From: Thermomucor indicae-seudaticae
Taxonomy: Eukaryota; Mucoromycota; Mucoromycetes; Mucorales; Lichtheimiaceae
Length of the DNA: 17,109 nt
Assembly: GCA_000787465.1 (NCBI GenBank)
Contig: JSYX01000697.1
Location: 1-17,109, forward strand
Reading direction: 5' to 3'
The notes under the pieces are model-generated. The model saw only the letters and a program-made list of their open reading frames with translations. It had not been told where the DNA came from and ran no database searches. The position numbers and the translations under genes are program-made. Of this stretch, positions 8,036-17,109 are shown piece after piece (positions within the stretch are counted from its first letter, which is position 1; each line of letters begins with the position of its first letter).

Positions 8036-11000
8036 TGATTCCACGACTGGTACCAACAACACTTCACCTTACACGACAACGGAAGCTTCACCTGGGAGCG
8101 TTAAAATGCGTTTGCAGGCGACTACGCAGTATCATGCGCAACTTTTCTCAGGGCAGCAGCAATTGCAAAAACGACAACTACAACTACAACAACAACAGAA
8201 GAGGGATCAGGAAAACCATTGTTTGTCGGGGATGATGCCAACGAAGCCGGAGCACTCGTTTGATCAACATCATTCCGATCCGTTGACGTTTGTACCACCT
8301 AACCTGTATCGTACATCGCTTCGCCTCATAGCGGAAACTAATATCCATGCATGGTGGGCTTGCTTAGTGGATATATTGTCGCAGTCTTCGTTTCATGCAG
8401 CCCGAGTATTCTTGAGCGTGCCTCAAGATGCGAGTGATCCCTGGATAGGCCCGTGGGGACTTAGAGCAGTCTGGTGTAAAAGTAGTAGAGGGCAACACGG
8501 CAACTCAAAAACGGAGAGCAATGACGGTGCAGACTACTTTACTAGTTCGCAGAAGATCAACAACTGCGATGGAAGAATCCATTGCTTTGAACGATTACAA
8601 GCGTTCGAGTCAGAGCCAGAGCCGTTGATCAATAATGCTGGCATTCAGCGTGTGATACGGCGTAACGCCATCGTGGTTTTATCGCGAGAATATCGGCAAA
8701 GATCGAAACAAGCGGTAGTCGCACGACATCTTTTAAAGGATCATTTTCACCATCAGTTTCCGCCTGACGATAGCCGAGATGTCTTTAAGCGCGCCATCGT
8801 AGATCAACGGGAAAAGTCAGCCCCTGCTTCACTCTGTCATACGACCTTGGTCTCTACGCCGTGTTTACATCGCCTTGAGGAAAGTAATGGAAAAGAATTA
8901 TTCGGAGAAGCCGAGATATTGGCGGATTCACAGCATATCACCGACTGCTTATGCGAAACTAGTGAGCGGCAAGAGGATTCAGGGTTAGACTCAGCTATGA
9001 TGTATGATTATGATGAATATGAGCAGCAGCAACCGTCTCCGTGGTCGCAATCGCCAGCCCCTTCACCAGCTATGATGGATCCTGATACCAACCCGTTTTT
9101 CCAATCGGAACCCGTCATTGACGACGAGGCCTTCAATCCTGCGTCGCCAGAGTCTTATCAGAGCTCAAGTATACCCTTTCCTCTTCCGCCATCGAACGTC
9201 CACTCAGTCATTCACATTCCACTCACGCATGGGTCAGGGAACAGTGAAAACGCGACTGATGGAAATTCTTTCGAGACCCAATATCACCCTAAGAACCAGA
9301 CCGCTCCAATAGCTGTTTTATCATTTCTTTCATCAGTCGTACCTTATCCGGCTGCTTTGATATCCAGCTTGTTCTCGCTGGCACCATTCATCGCAACAAG
9401 TTTCTTGAATGCGTCAGAACATGCCCAGATGGAAAAACATTATGCACACTGTGGTTACGTTAAGCGAAGACCGTGTTCTCGAAGACCGTCATACAACAGA
9501 CGAAGCAAATCAACAACTACAGAGCAGGCTTATGGTCGTTCAAATGCGATTGGGCCCACCTCCGATTCAGATACAACTAGCCCTTATGCAGCGTCGCCCC
9601 AAGATCAACAACACCATAAGCCTGTGTCTGTCAGTGGGCTACCGAGCTTTACGTCGAATTCTTCAGATACAGTGACGAAAGAGGACCAGGGCGGAAGTGA
9701 TGGCTCATCAATTACGTCTTCTGTCGAACCACCTTTGAGTCCTGTCGCTGAATACCCTAGGCTGACTACGTGTGCGCAATCGATCGTCGATTCGTCTGCT
9801 GAAGTTATACAAAATGACAAACGTGGAAAAGAGACATATCTCCAAACTGGAAATATAGAAGTTGATCTTGAAAGCAGGTCACGATCATCGTTTTGTTCCT
9901 CGGAAGCGATAAATTTGCCGTCTCCTATGACCATTCTGGGAGAATCGAAGCCTGCGTCACGGTCAATCAACGTGGTTAATGCACCGTCAGTCCGGCCTGC
10001 AGGATCCGCCGATTTGATTGCTAATAATGCCACGGGAAGGCGACTCAATAGAGCGGCTGGCAACACCCGGAGACGTCGCCGAAAATACAAGGTACGCCGA
10101 CGTATATATCACAGTGGATTTGGCCATGTGAAAGTCGTGAGCAGCAGTGGTGAAGACGATTTAAACAGCGTAACCGGACATATTCCCGGAAAGAGCAATT
10201 TAGACCGTCTATTCCTTACACCGAAGCCCAGCTTATTGCGATTGGTGATCGATGGTATACCGATTCATGTATTGTAAGCAGCCCAGAGGTACAAGTATGA
10301 TACATCCGGATACTAATTTTGTCATGACGCAGTACTTGCTCCCCGAAAACCGGAAAAGTAACATGGGTGAATAATCGTATACTTCAGTATACTGGGTTGC
10401 CGCTGCATGATCATCTGGGTCCAGGGTGGCTATCTCATATGCATCCTGATGACCAGACCGACTGTCGCAAAGCTTGGGAAAAGGCCTTTGAGCAAGGAAA
10501 GGGTTTTGCTGGCGAATATCGGTTACGACGGTTCGACGGAGTCTATCGGTTTTTTCTATGGCGTATAGTCCCATTGCGTGACGTGAGAGGAAGAATAGTG
10601 CATTGGTTTGGTATGCTCCATCGTTAAGGGAAGAGAAAAAGAGCACTCACATAAAGTTTGAATCTTAGGCACATGGTAACGTAAAAAGATGAGGATATAC
10701 GATGTAACCCTATTAACAATTTTCTTTATCTATAGCACGGATATACACGATCAGCATATTGCAAACGAAAGTAATTTGCGTCAAATGGAAATTGAAAGCA
10801 ATGAGAGGAAATATCGCCTACTAGCGGAGGCTATCCCGCAAATCGTGTTCACTTTTTCTCCCGGGACAGGCGTAACTTATGCAAACGAAAAGTGGGAAAG
10901 CTATTCTGGTTGTGAATTTGAAAAGACGCAGGGCTTTGGCTTTATGGCGCAAGTGCATCCTGAGGACAGGCAGAAGCTTCAACTCCCGGATTTGTTGCCA

Positions 11001-13687
11001 CATGAAACTGCCGGGATTATATGGCAAAGTGAAATACGTTTGCTCGGACGAGACGAACAGTATCGGTGGTTTCTCGTAAAGTGCATATCCGTGGACGAGC
11101 TTGACACTGGTGATGTGCGATGGTTTGGCACATGGTGACGTTTCTCCTTTGGAGTCTGAAAGTTTGAATCCGATGTTGACTCATTTGTCTGTACCAGTAC
11201 CGATATCAATGATCACAAGCTGTTAGAGTACAAGCTTAAAGAAGCACACGACGCAGCACAAAAGTCTACGGAAAGCAAGACTCGCTTCCTTTCCAATATG
11301 TCACACGGTAGTTAGCAGAGGCTTTGCGGTCACAGACTGCGGATATTGATGGTTGTATTTAGAGATTCGGACGCCGTTGATCGGCATAACCGGCATGTTG
11401 AACTTTTTACTGGATACGGAATTGACGCCTGAGCAACTGGATTATGCCCATACCATACAACAATCAGCAGAATCCTTACTAGTCGTGATTAACGATATTT
11501 TGGACCTAAGCAAAGTTGAAGCAGGGATGATGAAGCTTGAATGGGAACCTTTCAGCCTTCTCACGATGATTGAAGACGCAAACGAGCTGCTGTCAACACT
11601 CGCCATTCAGAAGGGTCTCGAACTGAGTTACTGGGTCGACGAAGATGTGCCGGATGTGGTAGTCGGCGATAGAGTGCGATTGCGGCAGGTTCTGTTGAAC
11701 TTGATAGGAGTAAGTACATTTGACGACGATCTGAAGCATTATGAACTCAGACTTACATCTAAAAGAATGCGATAAAATTCACTACGGAGGGAGAAGTGTA
11801 TACGCAATGCACGGTCCAGTGTATAGATACAAAAGAGCATGAGATAACGCTACTGTTTGATGTTATGGATACTGGATCTGGATTTGACGCAGACGGGGAG
11901 GCCGTGATGTTTAAGCCGTTCTCGCAAATAGATAGCTCGGTATGGTTAAAAAGTCTTCATGCCAGGGTCTACGGGGTACTTAATTATTGATTTAGAGCAC
12001 TCGTAAATATGGAGGCAGTGGGCTTGGACTTGTGATATCTCGGCAGCTTATAGAGCTACATGGTGGTGAGATGAAATGCAAGAGCAAAAAAGGAAAAGGC
12101 TCGACATTTTCTTTCACAGCTAAATTTGGTATTCCCCCACCATTTACTCGACCTCGACCTCAAACCCCACAAAATGAAACCACAAACAATCCTTTCTTCA
12201 GAACCAGCCTTTGTACTATGAGCCACGAGACATCACCAGCGAACGCTTCGCCTGCCAGCACTTCTTCTGAGTTCTCCACGTTGGTGCCTTCACCACTGGC
12301 CCACTCAAAGAAACACGCACAGACTGCGGACATTCCATGTTCTTTGGAGCTTTTACAAGACGCGCTAGCAGACAAAGCGGCTTCTATGCGACTTGTGCCG
12401 CCACCATCTCGGACAGCAAAAACCCAGGCACCTGTAAAAGACAGCAATAAACCGGACACTTCGAGCAAAAAGGTTGAGCTTGCAGTCCCTGTGATAACGG
12501 AAGGGGGAACTGAAACTAAGGCGGCCAAGACGATCGCTGGAGGAATAAGGACACCTTCATCTCGCACAAACCTACTATCTCCTAATGCTAGCGTTATATT
12601 ACCGCCGCGCACACCAACGCGTGGATCTCCACTTCGCGTGTTGTTAGTATCCGAATGGAACCATTCTCGGGATACGATTGCTAAACACCTACGGTCGATT
12701 CTGTCGTCCTTTTCACATTATGATTATCTGTTAAATATTGCTTCAGATCATATTGAAGCGATGCAAGTACTAGCGCAACCAGAGGACACGGCGTATGAGT
12801 ATATACTTATAAATCTGTCATCGACACAGCATGTTCTGGCTATTACCCGGTTGATACGTGGCAGGCTTCAGCACCAAGATACCAACGTATTAATTATCAC
12901 AACCCCTATGCAGCGGTCGATGATTATGGAAAACGCAAAGGATGAAGAGCAGAAATCGATACCGCAAAACTGCGGTTTCGTTTTCAAGCCAGTGAAGCGA
13001 AGCAAACTGAACTGGTACTTTGGGATAGGACAAGGTGGTGCCGGAAGTGACAGTGGTTCAGGCAACAATTCTTCCGTAATCGCAGCTCCTGATTCCTCGC
13101 GTCAGCGTGTGGCCATCCAAAAGGAGGTATTCCGGAAAATGGAAGCAGATGTTGGTGGCAAAGGATTCCGTGTGTTACTGGTGGAAGGTAATAACAGGCA
13201 TAATCTTAAACATTTGTTCTCTGTTATTTACCGTTACATAGACAACGTTGTCAATCAAAAGGTCTTGACGCGGTACCTTACCCGAGTCGGTCTTGACGTG
13301 GAAGTCGCTGGCGACGGTGAGGCTTGCCTGGAACTATTCTACAGCCATCCACCGAATTATTACTCCCTTATCCTCTGTGATTTATTCATGCCGATTAAAG
13401 GCAAGTTCTTTCCTGAAAAAAGTCAACCGCTGACCTATGCTGAAAGTAAACTGATTTTAGACGGATACGAAACCACTCGCGAGATACGCGAATGGGAGGC
13501 AAGAAATCTTGGCGATAACGACAAGCGAATACCGATTGTCGCATTATCTGCCAACGTAATGAGCGATGTTGCGCAGAAATGCCTCGAGGGTGGATTTTCA
13601 ACGTACATATCGAAACCTGTCAATTTTGCAACATTAAGCGACATCATACGGTCACATTTGCTAAAATCACAACATAATACGCGGTAG
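7995..13687 (+). CDS. Fungal hybrid histidine kinase, PAS-PAS-HisKA-HATPase-REC
   Basis: This multistep phosphorelay sensor autophosphorylates on His, passes the phosphate to its own receiver Asp, then to an Hpt protein. Exons: 7995-10273, 10333-10610, 10669-10675, 10736-11134, 11198-11307, 11363-11709, 11766-11939, 11996-13187, 13242-13400, 13461-13687 (1723 aa). Order: Gln-rich tract (about 50-70); a block with HAWWACLVDILSQSSFHAA and PWGLRAVW; a hydrophobic stretch (437-471); a basic patch; PAS1 (about 745-860) and PAS2 (about 885-1000), each ending WFGTCTDI; H-box NMSHEIRTP, His1024; N-box around Asn1141; G1 DTGSG (1175-1179); G2 GGSGLGL (1204-1210); Ser/Pro linker; degenerate receiver (about 1411-1540); canonical receiver VLLVEDN, phospho-acceptor Asp1642 in LCDLFMP, Lys1700 in SKP. 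The ATG at 7995 is the first in this frame; an upstream TTG extension is not credible. No Hpt domain is present. Its stimulus is unknown. Confidence 0.94.
10669..10675 (+). other. 7-nt micro-exon (exon 3) of the histidine kinase
   Basis: GCACATG is flanked by cttag on the left and gtaacg on the right. Joining TTT G | GC ACA TG | C ACG GAT gives W-F-G-T-C-T-D-I-H-D-Q, the usual end of a PAS/PAC repeat in fungal kinases. Skipping it destroys the motif and shifts the frame. The second PAS repeat has the same GGCACATG before its own intron at 11135, which supports the reading. Confidence 0.9.
13401..13460 (+). other. GC-AG intron in the kinase receiver domain
   Basis: The boundary AAAG|GCAAGT is the typical donor of the minor GC-AG intron class, and the acceptor is gattttag. 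Splicing yields L-C-D-L-F-M-P-I-K-D-G-Y-E-T, the normal receiver sequence around the phospho-acceptor loop. The 60-nt intron is a multiple of three and has no in-frame stop. Confidence 0.85.
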
Positions 13688-13870
13688 TAATGACGTCTTT
13701 TAACAACAAAGGTCTTCTGCGCTTTGCTGTACATACGTAAACATCTCTTTTTTTTCAATATTTTCCATTAAACACTTACAAAGTCTGTATATGCGTTGCA
13801 TACAGCTTGAGCAAAACAATAGGTACGGAATATCTGTACATAAAAAAGAAATGTGTTGTGGGCAAGAATA
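13688..13870. other. 3' flank of the kinase gene
   Basis: These 183 bp lie between the kinase stop and transposon A. They contain a run of T's followed by caatattttccattaaac, and a few AT-rich stretches suited to 3' end formation. No gene is seen. Confidence 0.4.
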
Positions 13871-13893
13871 CAGTGGGCGCTCGATATAATGAT
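13871..13893 (+). repeat. Left terminal inverted repeat of element A
   Basis: This 23-bp repeat begins CAGTGGGCGCTCGATATAAT. It pairs with 14647-14669 with two mismatches. Confidence 0.85.
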
Positions 13894-14111
13894 GTTCGAT
13901 GTAGTGATATTTCAATATAGTGATCAGTTTTTGAGCCGACCGTCTTGGTAGGCAGGAAAACATCATTAAATTCGATAAAATGATGAGTGATCACTTTCAG
14001 CTGTGGTACCATTAGATTGAGAGCCAATAAAATCGTAGCGGAAAACTTTTTTGCCTAAATATACGTGATCTGTGTCTGACGGGCTCCTCTAAATTCTTCC
14101 GATTCCATTAT

Positions 14112-14290
14112 TTAAATCTTCTTTCGGATAAGGTCGGTAATAGCAACATCCAATTCGTCTTCAATCTCGAATGATCACAGAAAATCTACACATAGATGCT
14201 TTCGCTCTTTTATGGACATGGGCAGCGGAATATCTTCTTCATCGGAATGAACTTCATCGTCTTCGTCAGTAGCTACTACCAAATCACTTC
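14112..14290 (-). pseudogene. C-terminal transposase relic in element A
   Basis: The minus-strand frame reads an acidic stretch (TDEDDEVHSDEED) followed by IPLPMSIKERKHL and VDFL, one in-frame TGA (14175-14177), then SFEIEDELDVAITDLIRKKI and a stop. The acidic linker followed by a short helical tail is the usual C-terminus of pogo/Tigger-type (DDE_1) transposases. The catalytic domain is absent. Assignment rests on layout and on being inside a pogo-like element. Confidence 0.5.
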
Positions 14291-14646
14291 TTCAGTGTAA
14301 GCCATGTGTCAGTAAATTCATGTAGAATAAGGTTCCGCTCAGGATGACTCAGGAATCTCCCGTCCTGAGTCAGAACCCTAATGTAGGAGCGATATTAGGA
14401 AATCCCACTTGTTCATAAACCCTTCTCGCTTTTATATCATTGCTAGGAAAATACTTCTTCTTCTACTAACTATATTATTCTATCGTAAACGTTGTCTAAT
14501 GGATTAGTACGCTTGTGCTTTGACAGTATTTTATGTATATAATATCATAGTGCAGAGGCTTCGAGAACATTCAACTTGTGCAGCAGTATCTGAATTCGAT
14601 ATAGTGATAATTCGATAAAGTGTCACTTTTCGGTCTGACAGAGGTT

Positions 14647-14669
14647 ATCACTACATCGAGCGCCCACTG
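14647..14669 (-). repeat. Right terminal inverted repeat of element A
   Basis: This end contains ATCACTACATCGAGCGCCCA and ends in CTG, the inverse of the left terminus, followed by TA. Confidence 0.85.
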
Positions 14670-14671
14670 TA

Positions 14672-14784
14672 AGCGACGGTATAACTTAGCTGTGCTAAGA
14701 ACGAAATTATTATTTTAACTGAGAGCTGGCAGTACGACGGCCTGTACTCCTTACTTAGCAGTTTACTATGGAGGATGATGTAGG
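14672..14784. other. Spacer between elements A and B
   Basis: A 113-bp stretch of single-copy sequence lies between the two TA-flanked elements. It contains a small inverted repeat, cttagctgtgctaag (14686-14700). No gene is seen. Confidence 0.4.
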
Positions 14785-15080
14785 TACTGTAGGCGCTCAG
14801 TTTATTGATTCGATTTAATCATCATTTTCCGCCCGCCTCAAGTTGGTAAGGGGGAAAATATCATTTAATAATCAACGATCACTTTCTGCTTTCATATTCT
14901 TAAATCGAAAGCCAGTTAGCTCCTTGAGCATTTCGGCTCTTTGAGTGTATTTTTTTGATTGTTTCGGGGCATAAAGTACATATCCAGTTTTCAGTTAGTC
15001 TCGGGCTCCAGGGGTCGCGAGCGTTTAGACAGCGCTCGTCAGTTTTTGTCAGTGAAACTCAGTACAACTGCAGCGTCATA

Positions 15081-15102
15081 CAGTCGACCCCCGTTAATTT
15101 CA
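15081..15102 (+). repeat. Left terminal inverted repeat of element C
   Basis: This 22-bp repeat begins CAGTCGACCCCCGTTAATTT. It is perfectly inverted relative to the right end at 15877-15898. Confidence 0.92.
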
Positions 15103-15286
15103 AGGCCTCCGTTCCCTGAAATTCCTTGGAATAAGCGAGGGTTGAAATTATCGAGTTGGCCATCCGTGATTGAATGTTCATCAGTTATCAGTCTGGCCAG
15201 TGGCACATATTGATGGATGATTGGCGCGAAATGTCATTGAAGTTAGTAAAAATGATTATCTTTAGAAAAAAGCTGAAAATTGTCCA

Positions 15287-15691
15287 TTGGAGGAATCAAG
15301 GACATTCGACTGCATAAAATATCACCTTGAAGAGATCAATGGTCCTACCGAACATTCCTCTTCAACTGTGGGCGTAGACAGGGAACAAGAAAAAACAGCT
15401 AATATGCCATGAGTTCACTTATAAGGAGATCGTGGACATGGTAGAGAAGAGTCAAGAAGAGGAAATCGTACAATCGCCAGTGGAGAAGCCCGAAGAAAGC
15501 CGGACAGAAACAGTTCGCAAGTTATTGTATCGGTTAGAGAGAAGATAAAGCAGGTTGAAGGTAGCCTGTGTTCTCTTGACGGAGAGGAGTACTCAGAGCT
15601 CAAAGACCAAATGAGAACATGTAGAGACGATCCCCGAAGGAAATTATCGCAAAAGCAACCTCAGTTAGACAACTTCTTCACAAAGAAGTAA
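15287..15691 (+). pseudogene. Broken C-terminal transposase relic in element C
   Basis: Three adjoining frames read as pieces of a pogo/Tigger-like transposase tail. The first runs from 15287 to a TGA at 15410-15412 (FDCIKYHLEEINGP). The second runs from 15411 to a TAA at 15546 and has the helix FTYKEIVDMVEKSQEEE. The third overlaps it and continues (KIKQVEGSLCSLDGEEYSEL) to the TAA at 15689-15691, ending QPQLDNFFTKK. The shift near 15540 breaks the gene. The tail fits QxxLxxFF, a PCNA-binding (PIP-box) pattern known from the pogo transposase. The DNA-binding and DDE domains are deleted. Confidence 0.65.
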
Positions 15692-15876
15692 AGCTTCTGC
15701 TCGCTACGTTTCAGATTTATCATGTTGCCTGCATATACTCTCAACTCTAGATAAGGTTTCAACCCTGTTCCTGGCCTTGAAATAGGAAATTAACGGGGAC
15801 TTGAAAATTTTTATAAATCATTTAGCCTGTTCCCTGAATATCCTTGAAATAAGCGAGTGCTTGAAATTAACCGATA

Positions 15877-15898
15877 TGAAATTAACGGGGGTCGACTG
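15877..15898 (-). repeat. Right terminal inverted repeat of element C
   Basis: This end reads TGAAATTAACGGGGGTCGAC and then TG, the exact inverse of the left terminus, followed by the TA duplication. Confidence 0.92.
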
Positions 15899-16485
15899 TA
15901 GTATGCTTGCTCAGTGACTGCTACCGTAGCCTCTTTGCTGCTGCGGCAACTATCTAATACCGTGTAAGCTAGCGACGTGTAGCTAATAATCAAAGAGGAA
16001 ATCTTTGTACGGTTGCCTACGCTTCTTTGTCCTCAGTATTGCCAACATCTTGGAACCGTGTCCACAGTCTCACGGATTTACCTTACTATAAAGAATCCAA
16101 AGTTTGTTCGTAACTGAAATGAATATCTGATTTACGACGCCGTCACTTGTTATGCATCAGTTCACGAAATCATGCAGTCAAAATTATAAGATGCATGGTA
16201 GTCACGCTTTCTGTTATGTAAGTTGAAGGTGCCTCGCAAGCAGAATAGTCTTCTGAGAAGGCCGCATGACTTCTTCGTGTAGTGCGAAAATTACGACTTT
16301 ACACAAATAAGAGTTTTTATGATAGTTCACCGGAATAAACGTCTCGTTTCACATTGGGTCGTGCTCCGGGATAAGATGCACGAATAAGCCACGGGCATAG
16401 GGCAGACCTGTGAGCTGAACTCAAAGTCAATTTAGTGGTCGCTTCCCGGGTCTTCAAAGGCGATCACTAAATCGAGCGCTTACTG

Positions 16486-17109
16486 AACATGCCACTTTTA
16501 AACTATGCATCGACGCATTGAGATTGTCACGAAATTACTAAGCTCACGATGCGCAGAGGAATAGCTTACGGAAAAGTGTTTAAAATGTTTTGATCAGCAT
16601 TTGCTTAAATAGTACGCTTCGTATTCGGTGAGCTGATATAGCAAGAGTCTAAAGCAAGCGTTGTCCATGTACACTAAGTGAAAATTTTGAAGCGTGTTTG
16701 TATTTGACAGTTACTAATAGCAAACCCCTGAGTCTAAAACATTTGTCCCCTTTCCGATAAGCTTTCTGAGAAAAGAGATAATAGGAACTCCGAGATACTA
16801 TGAAAACACAAATGTCCTTGGCATTTAAAAATAAATCAGCTCTGACGCTGACAACGACTATAATAAATTTTTCATATGAGTTGACACATATATATAGGTC
16901 TGGTCAAAAATCTATGCTCCTGTTTTTTTCAGCTCAGCAGTTTTTGTCGTTTTTCTTCTTTTTTGTATAGTAACCCAAGAGTGAAGTATTGATAAAAAAT
17001 ATTCCTGAGACGCGCGTCGACCCCTTTTTTAAAGCTACATTGTTGTAAAATGGAAGTACAAGCGTCAAAACGCGATCGCGCTGCCATGTTTTTTTTGTTA
17101 GGCTGGAGT
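16486..17109. other. Gene-less right end
   Basis: I see no coding sequence or RNA gene in these 624 bp. The stretch is AT-rich with T runs (16922-16968, 17024-17031). TATATATA followed by GGTCTGGTCAAAAATCTATG (from 16897) could be the edge of a further transposon, but its partner end is not in view. Confidence 0.4.

Larger units (their letters stand above)
13871..14669 (-). mobile_element. Element A: degenerate pogo/Tc1-mariner-like DNA transposon
   Basis: The left end is CAGTGGGCGCTCGATATAATGAT and the right end, inverted, is CAGTGGGCGCTCGATGTAGTGAT (23 bp, 2 mismatches). TA dinucleotides flank both ends (13869-13870 and 14670-14671), the target duplication of the Tc1/mariner/pogo group. 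The subterminal zones repeat TCGATATAGTGAT-like units on both sides, probable transposase-binding sites. At 799 bp it is too short for a full transposase gene. A minus-strand relic at 14112-14290 indicates internal deletion of a once autonomous copy. Confidence 0.85.
15081..15898 (+). mobile_element. Element C: pogo-like transposon nested in B
   Basis: The termini are perfect inverted repeats, CAGTCGACCCCCGTTAATTTCA, flanked by TA on each side (15079-15080, 15899-15900). Inside the right end lie further partial copies: TGAAATTAA, ACGGGGACTTGAAA and GTTCCCTGAATATCCTTGAAATAAGCGAG. The last is nearly repeated, in the same orientation, inside the left end. The 818-bp body keeps the 3' end of a transposase gene but no catalytic domain, so the copy is a non-autonomous internal-deletion derivative. 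It is younger than B because it interrupts B and its ends are intact. Confidence 0.9.
14787..16485. mobile_element. Element B: second copy of the A family, split by element C
   Basis: The left end CTGTAGGCGCTCAGTTTATTGAT and the inverted right end CAGTAAGCGCTCGATTTAGTGAT match each other and the termini of element A, allowing a few changes. TA precedes the left end; the right flank is AA, presumably mutated. Just inside, ttggta, ggaaaa and a TCATT motif, then GATCACTTTC, repeat the order seen inside A's left end. Removing the 818-bp element C leaves about 880 bp, close to A's 799 bp. No transposase relic was recognised in B's own sequence. Confidence 0.75.

Noticed and set aside
9605..10090. 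161-codon open frame on the minus strand
   Set aside because: It lies antisense to the first exon of the kinase, which leads directly into the PAS1 domain. Its composition is not family-like.
12160..12612. 150-codon open frame on the minus strand
   Set aside because: It is antisense to the Ser/Pro-rich linker of the kinase. Low-complexity sense codons leave the opposite strand open by chance.
15811..15993. Small minus-strand open frame over the right end of element C
   Set aside because: It is formed by the terminal repeat and flanking DNA, and crosses the transposon boundary, so it is not a gene.
16897..17109. A Tc1-like terminal repeat starting GGTCTGGTCAAAAATC after TATATATA
   Set aside because: Only one end is visible and there is no transposase sequence. 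TA repeats are common in AT-rich DNA.
1..17109. tRNA, rRNA, CRISPR array, bacterial operon signals
   Set aside because: None was seen. The split genes and transposons are eukaryotic, and no cloverleaf with a GGTTCRA box was found by eye.

Overview
This is a eukaryotic, almost certainly fungal, nuclear segment. The genes are split by many short GT-AG introns (about 45-77 nt, one of them GC-AG), some with TACTAAT-like branch points, and they sit close together. The gene content is a fungal-type hybrid histidine kinase, a SUT/GPH-type sugar transporter, SHQ1 and a ZC4H2-like coiled-coil protein. This combination suggests an early-diverging fungus such as Mucoromycota; that placement is an inference from style and content and was not tested.

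Layout. 1-1115: no confidently resolved gene; there are competing short open stretches on both strands. 1116-2939 (+): SHQ1, the H/ACA snoRNP assembly chaperone, rebuilt as 7 exons (482 aa). 3080-3512 (-): a convergent small orphan gene, two exons visible, 5' end unresolved. 3513-4448: gene-poor upstream region shared by the orphan gene and the transporter. 4449-6736 (+): 12-TM-type SUT/GPH sugar transporter, 7 exons (640 aa), including a 15-nt exon. 6876-7694 (-): ZC4H2-like coiled-coil protein, 5 exons (194 aa), without the family's zinc finger. 7695-7994: a 300-bp divergent promoter. 7995-13687 (+): a 1723-aa hybrid histidine kinase, 10 exons including a 7-nt micro-exon and a GC-AG intron. 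It has a long N-terminal region, two PAS domains, DHp and HATPase domains, a degenerate receiver and a canonical receiver.

13688-17109 is a transposon dump. Element A (13871-14669) and element B (14787-16485) belong to one pogo/Tc1-mariner-like family with CAGTgGGCGCTCGAT-type inverted termini and TA target sites. Element B is split by element C (15081-15898), a second pogo-like element with perfect termini and an intact TA duplication. A and C keep decayed C-terminal pieces of transposases.

The host genes do not form an obvious pathway or operon. The kinase and the ZC4H2-like gene share a promoter region and could be co-regulated. I found no clear sign of a new multi-gene system. The most unusual points are the micro-exons, the stop-free 3n introns in the kinase receiver domain, the zinc-finger-less ZC4H2 relative, and the nested transposons. 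Exon boundaries were worked out by hand from splice signals, phase and family similarity, not from transcripts.
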